Shown here in pieces: positions 1 to 5,299 of a stretch of DNA of 5,299 nucleotides (position 1 is the stretch's first letter; each line of letters begins with the position of its first letter). Under the pieces are notes generated by a model. It made no database searches, was not told the origin of the DNA, and saw nothing but the letters and a program-made list of their open reading frames with translations. Source of the DNA: Candidatus Parabacteroides intestinavium (GTDB lineage Bacteria; Bacteroidota; Bacteroidia; Bacteroidales; Tannerellaceae); the NCBI GenBank assembly GCA_019118725.1, contig DWYO01000072.1, positions 1 through 5,299 of the forward strand, in the 5' to 3' direction. The position numbers were made by a program, and so were the translations under genes.

Positions 1-275
1 GCATGTTCCATCGCCTCCTTTTGTCCGTCTTGCGCTATCGCTACGTTTTGCTTGTCGTTCTGACTGCTGAACGGGCCATAGATAGCCCAGTCGTGGGGAA
101 CCGTTACCGTTTGCCACCGGCTGTCATCGAATGTCGGACTGACGGATTCAGGGAGGTCTTCACGGGTGAATTTCCATCCTTTTTCCAAAAGGATTTCACT
201 TCGTACTTGCGCGGAAAGACTTGAACCGAGCGCAAGCATACCCAATAGGGATAATAGTAGAGGCGTTTTCTTCAT
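1..275 (-). CDS. Secreted GH2-family glycoside hydrolase, beta-galactosidase-like (N-terminal part only)
   Basis: The leftward frame opens at ATG 275-273 and stays open to the window edge: 91 complete codons plus the first two bases of an Ala codon. Residues 1-22 form a signal peptide (Lys-Lys start, Leu-rich core, Ser-Ala before Gln23), so the enzyme is exported, probably to the periplasm or cell surface. After that come 'GWKFTRED', 'FDDSRWQTVTVPHDW' and 'AIYGPF', which is the opening of the jelly-roll sugar-binding domain of GH2 enzymes. Bacteroidales carry many such proteins for removing beta-linked galactose or similar sugars from plant and host glycans. The catalytic (alpha/beta)8 barrel lies outside the window, so substrate and integrity cannot be judged; beta-galactosidase is the likeliest label, with beta-mannosidase or beta-glucuronidase types possible. 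No Shine-Dalgarno sequence precedes the AT-rich start, as is normal for the phylum. It is divergent from dcuB and has its own candidate promoter at 312-341. Confidence 0.85.
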   Translation of the reverse strand, partial: MKKTPLLLSLLGMLALGSSLSAQVRSEILLEKGWKFTREDLPESVSPTFDDSRWQTVTVPHDWAIYGPFSSQNDKQNVAIAQDGQKEAMEH

Positions 276-298
276 ATTACATTTTCTATTAATGGAGT

Positions 299-330
299 TT
301 TGTCTACTTGACAAAGATAACGTATCTTTG
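299..330 (+). promoter_or_regulatory. Candidate Bacteroidetes-type promoter for the dcuB operon
   Basis: TTTG at 299-302 (-33 element) is separated by 20 bases from TATCTTTG at 323-330 (-7 element). Both match the primary sigma factor consensus of Bacteroides (TTTG, about 19-21 bases, TAnnTTTG). Transcription would start near 335-338, giving a leader of about 65 bases before the dcuB ATG at 402. The leader contains a run of seven T (354-360) and is AT-rich near the start, without a Shine-Dalgarno sequence. Confidence 0.7.
312..330. repeat. Perfect 8-bp inverted repeat joining the two divergent -7 boxes
   Basis: CAAAGATA (312-319), a 3-base centre ACG (320-322), and TATCTTTG (323-330) form an exact inverted repeat. 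If one bulged base (A311) is allowed, TTG 308-310 against CAA 331-333 extends the symmetry. Each arm is the -7 box of one promoter, so the repeat may simply reflect two promoters sharing one site, or it may also be an operator for a dimeric regulator. Both predicted transcripts start outside it, so it should act as DNA rather than as an RNA hairpin. Confidence 0.65.
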
Positions 331-341
331 CAAAATTTCAA
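312..341 (-). promoter_or_regulatory. Candidate Bacteroidetes-type promoter for the leftward GH2 gene
   Basis: Read on the minus strand, TATCTTTG at 319-312 fits the Bacteroidetes -7 consensus TAnnTTTG. A TTG at 341-339 lies 19 bases upstream as a partial -33 element (consensus TTTG). The start of transcription would fall near 305, giving a leader of about 30 bases before the ATG at 275. The weaker -33 match makes this less certain than the opposing promoter. Confidence 0.5.
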
Positions 342-401
342 GCAAGTTCTTCCTTTTTTTGCATGAAAACAGCTTCTAAAAGGACTAAAATTTAAAAATA
401 T

Positions 402-1718
402 ATGGTATTGCAACTGGCATTTGTTTTGTTGGCTATCGTGATAGGAGCACGCATAGGCGGTATTGGTTTAGGGGTATTGGGCGGATTGGGATTGGCCATC
501 CTGACCTTTTTTTTCGGATTGGAACCTACGGCTCCCCCTATTGATGTGATGTTGATGATTGTTGCGGTCATAGCCGCTGCGAGTTGTATGCAAGCCGCAG
601 GCGGACTGGACTTGATGGTGAAATGGGCAGAAAAGCTCCTTCGCAAGAACCCGCAACGAATCACCTGGCTCAGTCCTTTGGTGACCTACTTTTTTACCTT
701 TGTGGCGGGTACGGGGCATGTGGCCTATTCGGTGCTTCCCGTAATAGCCGAAGTGGCGCAAGACACCAAGATCCGCCCGGAACGTCCGATGGCGATAGCG
801 GTTATCGCTTCCCAGCAGGCCATAACAGCCAGTCCTATATCTGCGGCTACGGTCGCCCTATTGAGTATGCTTTCAGGATATGGCATTACGTTGATAGATA
901 TATTAATGGTGTCGGTGCCTTGCACTTTGATCGGGGTACTGGCAGGCGCGTTCTATTCGCTCCGGGTAGGAAAAGAATTGGAGGATGACCCCGAATACCG
1001 GCGCCGGGTAGCATCTGGCGAACTGGGGAACGAGCATTACCGGACGAATGAGGTAGCTAATCCCAAGAAAGCGGCCTTGGCGGTATCGCTTTTCCTGATG
1101 GCTACGTTGGGCATCGTATTGTTTGGCTCGATGGAGTCTATACGCCCGGTCTTTGAGACCCCGGACGGGAATGTAGCCATGCAGATGTCGCATATCATTG
1201 AGGTGCTGATGCTTACGGCAGCCGCCCTGATTCTGATCTGTACGAAGACCGATGGGATACGTGCGGCACAAGGATCGGTGTTTTCGGCCGGAATGCAAGC
1301 GGTAGTGGCTATCTTCGGGATTGCGTGGATGGGCGATACTTTCATAGCCGGTAATATGGAGGCATTGAAGGGGAGCATTGTGGATATAGTCACCCAGATG
1401 CCCTGGCTGTTCGGATTGGCTCTTTTCGTGATGTCTATCCTTTTGTTCAGTCAGGCGGCTACTATCCGTTCTCTGTTGCCATTAGGTATTGCCTTGGGGA
1501 TATCGCCTTATATGCTGATAGCCCTCTTCCCGGCGGTAAACGGCTATTTTTTCATTCCGAATTATCCTACGGTCGTAGCGGCCATCAATTTTGACCGTAC
1601 CGGAACAACCCGCATCGGGAAGTATATCTTGAACCATTCTTTCATGATGCCGGGGTTGATAGCTACATTGGTGTCGGTTGCACTCGGATTGCTTGTCTGC
1701 AATTTTATGAGTTTGTAA
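402..1718 (+). CDS. dcuB: Anaerobic C4-dicarboxylate transporter, DcuA/DcuB family (DcuB-like)
   Basis: This inner-membrane carrier exchanges or takes up C4-dicarboxylates. In the Dcu family the typical reaction is fumarate (or malate or aspartate) in and succinate out, which supports fumarate respiration under anaerobiosis. It has 438 residues, close to the usual 430-450 of the family, and is hydrophobic throughout with about ten or more membrane segments. A charged loop at about residues 190-222 is probably cytoplasmic. Family landmarks are intact: 'GARIGGIGLG' near the N-terminus, 'APPIDVML' (44-51), 'GTGHVAYSVLPVI' (103-115), 'RPERPMA' (125-131), 'ASQQAITASPISAA' (136-149), 'FIPNYPT' (384-390), and 'FDRTGTTRIGKY' with 'NHSFMMPGL' (397-419). 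The FDR-GTT and NHSF-PGL patterns resemble E. coli DcuB more than DcuA, from memory. The start at 402 is fixed by an in-frame TAA at 393-395 and matches the family's N-terminal length. It leads a probable two-gene operon. No aspartase, asparaginase or fumarase gene, common Dcu partners, is visible here. Confidence 0.95.
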   Translation: MVLQLAFVLLAIVIGARIGGIGLGVLGGLGLAILTFFFGLEPTAPPIDVMLMIVAVIAAASCMQAAGGLDLMVKWAEKLLRKNPQRITWLSPLVTYFFTFVAGTGHVAYSVLPVIAEVAQDTKIRPERPMAIAVIASQQAITASPISAATVALLSMLSGYGITLIDILMVSVPCTLIGVLAGAFYSLRVGKELEDDPEYRRRVASGELGNEHYRTNEVANPKKAALAVSLFLMATLGIVLFGSMESIRPVFETPDGNVAMQMSHIIEVLMLTAAALILICTKTDGIRAAQGSVFSAGMQAVVAIFGIAWMGDTFIAGNMEALKGSIVDIVTQMPWLFGLALFVMSILLFSQAATIRSLLPLGIALGISPYMLIALFPAVNGYFFIPNYPTVVAAINFDRTGTTRIGKYILNHSFMMPGLIATLVSVALGLLVCNFMSL

Positions 1719-1736
1719 GGTTTAAAACTCAGAAAT

Positions 1737-2957
1737 ATGAGAGGAGGAATATTAGCTTTACTGGGGATGATAGGACTATCCTTGTCTTTGTCAGCCCAGA
1801 TTAATACGAAGGTATATCAATCCGAGCATCGGATTGACACATTGAAGGAGGGTGAGTTATCGTTCGAGTTGGATAATATCAGTTTCTTCAAAGATAATGA
1901 ATATGCAGGAGGCATACAGAAAGGCTATTCCCTGCCCGGATTCTGGATTCAGCCTAAATTGGTCTATCATCCGTTGAAACGGATTAAATTGGAGCTGGGT
2001 GCCCATCTGCTCCGGTACTGGGGAGCCAGTAAATATCCTTGTTATGCGTATCATGACATTCCGGAATGGGGAGGAGAACAATATCAACATGGTTTTCACG
2101 CATTGCCTTGGTTTCGAGCACAAGTGGATTTATCCGAACGGTTCAGTATCGTGCTGGGGGATATTTACGGAGGGGCAAATCACAGGCTGATAGAGCCTTT
2201 ATATAATCAAGAACTGAACCTGACCTCTGATCCGGAGGCGGGTCTGCAGATTCTTTATGACGCTCCGTTCATGAATTTGGATGTGTGGGTTAACTGGCAG
2301 AGTTTTATCTTCCGTGAAGATACCCATCAAGAGGCGTTTTTGGTCGGATTGTCTTCCCGATTCAAGTTGAACCCGGAAGCCAAGGCTTTTCATTTTTACG
2401 TACCTATACAAGCTACGGTACAACACCGCGGGGGAGAAATTGATACGATTTATACCCATTCTGTACAGACGCTGATGAATGCTTCTGTGGGAGTAGGGGG
2501 CGTGTGGAACGTAGCCCACCGGGTAGTGAACCGGATAGGGGCGGAGGCGGACTTGGCTCTTTCGTATCAACAGGCCGGTGAGCTATGGCCTTTCGATTCG
2601 GGTACAGGCCTGTATTTCCGGGCATACGCCGACCTGAAAGATTTCCGGGTTAAAGCAGGGTATTGGCGATGCAAGGATTTCGTATCGTTGCTGGGAAGTC
2701 CTTTTTACGGGGCGCTTTCTTTTAAGGACGAAGAGACCTTGTTCCACTCTCCGCAGATGGCTACTTTAGGACTGGAATATGCACGTTCGTTGGGACATGG
2801 ATTTTCAATAGGGGCGGATGTGGATATATATTGTCATTTGAAGGGAAATAAGACTACGGCAGAGGGGGAGTATCTCCCCACATCATCTGCTACCAGCTTC
2901 TCTGCCGGAGTCTATTTGCGCATCAATCCGAGCTTCTTGTTATGGAAAAAGAAGTAG
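1737..2957 (+). CDS. Putative outer-membrane beta-barrel protein of unknown function, dcuB-linked
   Basis: I do not recognise a named function. The 406-residue product starts with a signal peptide (residues 1-20, hydrophobic core, Leu-Ser-Ala before Gln21). The mature part alternates aromatic or hydrophobic residues with polar ones in many short stretches ('FWIQPKLVYHP', 'IKLELGAHLLRYWG', 'WFRAQVDLSERFSIVLGDIYGG', 'VWVNWQSFIFR', 'FSIGADVDIYCHL', 'FSAGVYLRI'), as expected for a multi-stranded outer-membrane barrel. The last strand ends near 'FLLW' with a short Lys tail rather than a terminal aromatic residue. A motif around residues 46-70 (DNISFFKDNEY...GYSLPGFW) resembles uncharacterised Bacteroidales outer-membrane proteins, from memory. 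The ATG follows the dcuB stop by 18 bases with no clear promoter between, so the two are probably co-transcribed. A role as a channel bringing dicarboxylates or amino acids to DcuB is a reasonable inference, not shown by the sequence. It could also be a structural or adhesion barrel. Confidence 0.85.
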   Translation: MRGGILALLGMIGLSLSLSAQINTKVYQSEHRIDTLKEGELSFELDNISFFKDNEYAGGIQKGYSLPGFWIQPKLVYHPLKRIKLELGAHLLRYWGASKYPCYAYHDIPEWGGEQYQHGFHALPWFRAQVDLSERFSIVLGDIYGGANHRLIEPLYNQELNLTSDPEAGLQILYDAPFMNLDVWVNWQSFIFREDTHQEAFLVGLSSRFKLNPEAKAFHFYVPIQATVQHRGGEIDTIYTHSVQTLMNASVGVGGVWNVAHRVVNRIGAEADLALSYQQAGELWPFDSGTGLYFRAYADLKDFRVKAGYWRCKDFVSLLGSPFYGALSFKDEETLFHSPQMATLGLEYARSLGHGFSIGADVDIYCHLKGNKTTAEGEYLPTSSATSFSAGVYLRINPSFLLWKKK

Positions 2958-2958
2958 T

Positions 2959-3603
2959 TTAGCGCGTAAGGGTAATATTCCGGAACTCGATAGGTCCGCC
3001 TTCGCTTTGTAAGGCGATATTGCCCTTCTTTACCAAGCTGGTTCCGATATTCTGGAGTACGCCATTGATGTAAACGGTGATAACCCCGTCACGCACGAAG
3101 ATATTCGCCTCGTTCCATTCTCCGGCGGGATTCTCGGATGATTCTGCATACCTCTTTACCACCGGGAAGTTAGGACGGGTTTCTCCCCGACGCTGGAAGT
3201 ACTCCTTCAGGTCAGAGCCGTTGATCAATACGAAGTCGCCCGCATCGCCTGCATGCAATTGGCACTCGATGCAAGTCGGGAAAGGCATGGTCTTATTGCC
3301 TACCAATAAGAAGATACCGCTATTACTTGCCTTTCCTTCCGGCCATCGCCATTCGACATGGAGTTTGTAATTATCATACTCTTCTTTTGTGTACATATAC
3401 CCGAAAGGCTGTCCTTCGATACGTATCAGGCCCTCTTTTACAGAAAATACTTTTTCCCCCGGAACTTCGTTCTTGTCTACCACAAGATTCCAGTTGGACA
3501 AGTCTTTCCCATTAAACAATTTTTCCGTTTTCTGCGCTTGGAGGGATGAGCTTCCCATAAAAGCCAAGGCTAAAGCCGTTAATGATAAAAAAATCTTTTT
3601 CAT
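2959..3603 (-). CDS. Secreted DUF1080 / 3-keto-disaccharide hydrolase domain protein
   Basis: This 214-residue protein has a signal peptide (1-23: Lys-Lys start, Leu/Ala core, Leu-Gln-Ala before Gln24) followed by a single DUF1080 domain (about 28-213) with a concanavalin-like jelly-roll fold. Family hallmarks are visible: 'LFNGKDLSNW' (29-38), 'YKLHVEWRWPEGKASNSGIF' (79-98), 'IECQLHAGDAGDF' (112-124), and the closing 'GPIEFRNITL' strand. Some Bacteroides members hydrolyse glycosides whose sugar has first been oxidised to the 3-keto form, in a pathway with Gfo/Idh-type oxidoreductases. Acidic and polar residues such as E84, R86, E113 and Q115 lie in the positions expected for the binding cleft, but I cannot confirm catalysis. 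The length is that of a stand-alone domain. The start lies 11 bases after the ettA stop, with no TAnnTTTG seen in the last ~150 bases of ettA, so read-through from ettA is likely. No oxidoreductase partner or SusC/SusD pair is visible. The stop faces that of the outer-membrane gene across one base. Confidence 0.92.
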   Translation of the reverse strand: MKKIFLSLTALALAFMGSSSLQAQKTEKLFNGKDLSNWNLVVDKNEVPGEKVFSVKEGLIRIEGQPFGYMYTKEEYDNYKLHVEWRWPEGKASNSGIFLLVGNKTMPFPTCIECQLHAGDAGDFVLINGSDLKEYFQRRGETRPNFPVVKRYAESSENPAGEWNEANIFVRDGVITVYINGVLQNIGTSLVKKGNIALQSEGGPIEFRNITLTR

Positions 3604-3614
3604 ATAGATGTAAT

Positions 3615-5299
3615 TTAGTTTTCAATTAATTTCCGATACCGTACCCGTTTGGGCTCCTCATACCCCAATTGCTTACGTTTATAATCTTCATATTCCGAGT
3701 AGCTCCCCTCATAGAACACAACGTTCGAATCACCTTCGAAAGAGAGGATGTGCGTACAGATGCGATCCAGGAACCAACGGTCGTGCGATACGACTACGGC
3801 ACATCCGGCGAAATTCTCCAATCCCTCTTCCAAAGCCCGGAGGGTATTCACATCGATGTCATTGGTCGGTTCGTCCAAGAGCAACACGTTGGCCTCAGCT
3901 TTTAAGGTCAAAGCCAGATGCAGGCGGTTACGTTCTCCACCCGACAGGACACCGCAAAGCTTCTCCTGATCGGCTCCGGAAAAGTTGAATCTCGACAGAT
4001 AGGCACGTGCGTTGATCTCTTTTCCTCCTACGCGGATGAATTCATTTCCGCCCGATACTACCTGATAAACCGTTTTGTTGGGGTCAATGTCCTTATGGGT
4101 CTGATCCGCATAGCCGATACGTACGGTTTCTCCTACCTCGAATGATCCTTTATCGATACGTTCCTGTCCCATGATCATCTTGAACAAAGTCGTTTTGCCG
4201 GCTCCGTTAGGGCCGATGACCCCTACAATACCGTTGGGCGGGAGCGTGAAGTTCAAGTCATCAAACAACAACTTGTCGCCAAAAGCCTTGGCCACGTGAT
4301 GGGCTTCGATGACCTTATTCCCCAGACGTGGTCCGTTCGGAATAAAGATTTCCAACTTAGCCTCACGCTCTTTTTGGTCTTCGTTCAATAATTTCTCGTA
4401 AGAATTCAGACGGGCTTTGCCTTTAGCCTGGCGTGCTTTCGGAGCCATGTGGATCCATTCCAATTCACGTTCCAACGTCTTACGCCGTTTGCTGGCTTGC
4501 TTCTCCTCCTGAGCCATACGCTTGGTCTTTTGTTCCAACCAAGAAGAATAATTGCCTTTCCAAGGAATACCCTCTCCCCGGTCCAGTTCTAAAATCCAAC
4601 CCGCTACATGATCCAGGAAATAACGGTCGTGCGTGATGCAGATAACGGTTCCCGCATATTGTTGCAAATGTTGCTCCAGCCAGTCGATAGACTCCGCGTC
4701 CAAATGGTTGGTCGGCTCGTCCAGTAAAAGGACATCCGGTTGCTGGAGCAATAAACGGCATAGAGCCACCCGGCGCCGCTCACCTCCGGAAAGCGTATCG
4801 ACCAGCTGGTCTTCGGGAGGACAACGCAGGGCATCCATCGCACGCTCCAGTTTCGTGTCAAGGTTCCAGGCATCGGTCGCATCGATCTTGTCCTGCAATT
4901 CGGCTTGCTTGGCGATGAGCGCGTCCATCTTGTCCGGATCTTCCAATACATCCGGGTCACCAAAACGTTCGTTTACCTCTTCGTACTCTTTCAGGATATC
5001 TACAATCTCTTGTACACCCTCCTGTACCACCTCCTTAACCGTCTTACCGGACTCCAGTTTAGGATCCTGTTCCAGATATCCGACAGAATATCCCGGCGAG
5101 AATACCACCTCACCCTGATAATCTTTATCAATACCTGCAATGATTTTCAACAAAGTAGACTTTCCGGATCCATTCAACCCGATGATACCGATTTTGGCAC
5201 CATAGAAAAAAGAAAGGTATATATTTTTCAATACCTGTTTTTGAGGGGGAAAGATTTTACTAACCCCGACCATCGAAAAAATAATCTTCTTATCGTCTG
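3615..5299 (-). CDS. ettA: Energy-dependent translational throttle protein EttA, ABC-F ATPase (5' end cut by window edge)
   Basis: EttA is a cytoplasmic ABC-F protein that binds the ribosomal E site and lets the first peptide bond form or stalls it according to the ATP/ADP ratio. The frame runs to the right edge: upstream of the Met codon at 5273 it continues as D-D-K-K-I-I-F-S, so that Met is internal. Only about Met-Ser should be missing, for a full length near 562 (E. coli about 555). Numbering from that inferred start, ABC domain 1 has Walker A GLNGSGKST (42-50), signature LSGGERRR (171-178), Walker B VLLLDEP with catalytic E196, and switch H225. An Arm insertion rich in Glu/Lys/Asp spans about 86-145. 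The linker that contacts tRNA (about 252-305) contains 'KARQAKGKARLNSYEKLL'. Domain 2 has GPNGAGKTT (364-372), LSGGERNR (453-460), E478 and H507. The 'PKRVRYRKL' tail is EttA-like. Both ATP sites look intact. The Arm and the length argue for EttA over Uup, YbiT, YheS or resistance ABC-F proteins. It probably heads the DUF1080 gene's transcript. Confidence 0.95.
   Translation of the reverse strand, partial: DDKKIIFSMVGVSKIFPPQKQVLKNIYLSFFYGAKIGIIGLNGSGKSTLLKIIAGIDKDYQGEVVFSPGYSVGYLEQDPKLESGKTVKEVVQEGVQEIVDILKEYEEVNERFGDPDVLEDPDKMDALIAKQAELQDKIDATDAWNLDTKLERAMDALRCPPEDQLVDTLSGGERRRVALCRLLLQQPDVLLLDEPTNHLDAESIDWLEQHLQQYAGTVICITHDRYFLDHVAGWILELDRGEGIPWKGNYSSWLEQKTKRMAQEEKQASKRRKTLERELEWIHMAPKARQAKGKARLNSYEKLLNEDQKEREAKLEIFIPNGPRLGNKVIEAHHVAKAFGDKLLFDDLNFTLPPNGIVGVIGPNGAGKTTLFKMIMGQERIDKGSFEVGETVRIGYADQTHKDIDPNKTVYQVVSGGNEFIRVGGKEINARAYLSRFNFSGADQEKLCGVLSGGERNRLHLALTLKAEANVLLLDEPTNDIDVNTLRALEEGLENFAGCAVVVSHDRWFLDRICTHILSFEGDSNVVFYEGSYSEYEDYKRKQLGYEEPKRVRYRKLIEN

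Noticed and set aside
354..360. Run of seven T in the dcuB leader as a terminator or attenuator
   Set aside because: No stable GC-rich stem directly precedes it. The inverted repeat at 312-330 is too far upstream and lies before the predicted transcription start.
3..366. Two short plus-strand frames at the left edge
   Set aside because: The first (3-224) is antisense to the GH2 start, which has a signal peptide and family motifs. The second (166-366) runs from that antisense stretch through the divergent promoter and has no recognisable motif.
584..1393. Overlapping frames on both strands within dcuB
   Set aside because: All are shadows of dcuB, which matches its family from end to end. Their compositions are low in recognisable motifs.
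1708..1715. TGAGTTTG as a -7 box for the outer-membrane gene
   Set aside because: It misses the conserved A of TAnnTTTG, and no TTTG or TTG lies at a 19-21 base spacing. Co-transcription with dcuB is simpler.
4633..5118. Long open frame (161 codons) on the plus strand opposite ettA
   Set aside because: It lies wholly antisense to the strongly supported ettA frame. Its Ser/Arg-rich composition is typical of a shadow frame, and it shows no motifs.
5271..5273. ATG at 5273 as the true ettA start
   Set aside because: The frame continues upstream to the window edge with residues typical of the EttA N-terminus, and starting here would cut off the first strand of the ABC domain.
1..5299. Mobile elements, CRISPR arrays, tRNA/rRNA genes, riboswitches, defence genes
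   Set aside because: I saw no transposase, terminal inverted repeats, spaced direct repeats, structured RNA signature, or toxin or defence domain. All five genes belong to ordinary Bacteroidales families.

Overview
The window looks like ordinary chromosomal DNA from a Bacteroidales bacterium, most likely Parabacteroides or Bacteroides. Four things point there: AT-rich start regions without Shine-Dalgarno sequences, a Bacteroidetes-type promoter (TTTG, 20-nt spacer, TAnnTTTG), secreted proteins whose signal peptides end in Ala-Gln, and close resemblance of the proteins to gut Bacteroidales families. Genus and species cannot be fixed from the sequence alone. Five protein genes fill the window. 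There are no RNA genes, mobile elements, CRISPR arrays or long repeats. No stretch over 300 bases lacks a gene; the largest gap is 126 bases (276-401).

Left edge (1-401): the first ~91 codons of a secreted GH2-type glycoside hydrolase (beta-galactosidase-like) run leftward out of the window. Between it and the rightward genes lies a compact divergent promoter. An 8-bp perfect inverted repeat (312-319 / 323-330) supplies a TAnnTTTG -7 box to each strand, so the two promoters overlap on the same DNA.

Middle (402-2957): a two-gene rightward operon. It holds dcuB, an inner-membrane anaerobic C4-dicarboxylate transporter, and 18 bases downstream a signal-peptide-bearing, strand-rich protein of unknown function that is probably an outer-membrane beta-barrel. 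Together they could form an inner-membrane and outer-membrane pair for fumarate, succinate or aspartate traffic. That link is inferred from the gene order.

Right (2959-5299): a leftward pair. ettA, an ABC-F ATPase that tunes translation to energy status, enters from the right edge (only about its first two codons are missing). It is followed 11 bases later by a secreted DUF1080 (3-keto-disaccharide hydrolase) protein. That gene converges on the outer-membrane gene, with the two stop codons one base apart.

I see no clearly new multi-gene system. The most interesting items are the symmetric overlapping divergent promoter and the uncharacterised outer-membrane partner of DcuB.
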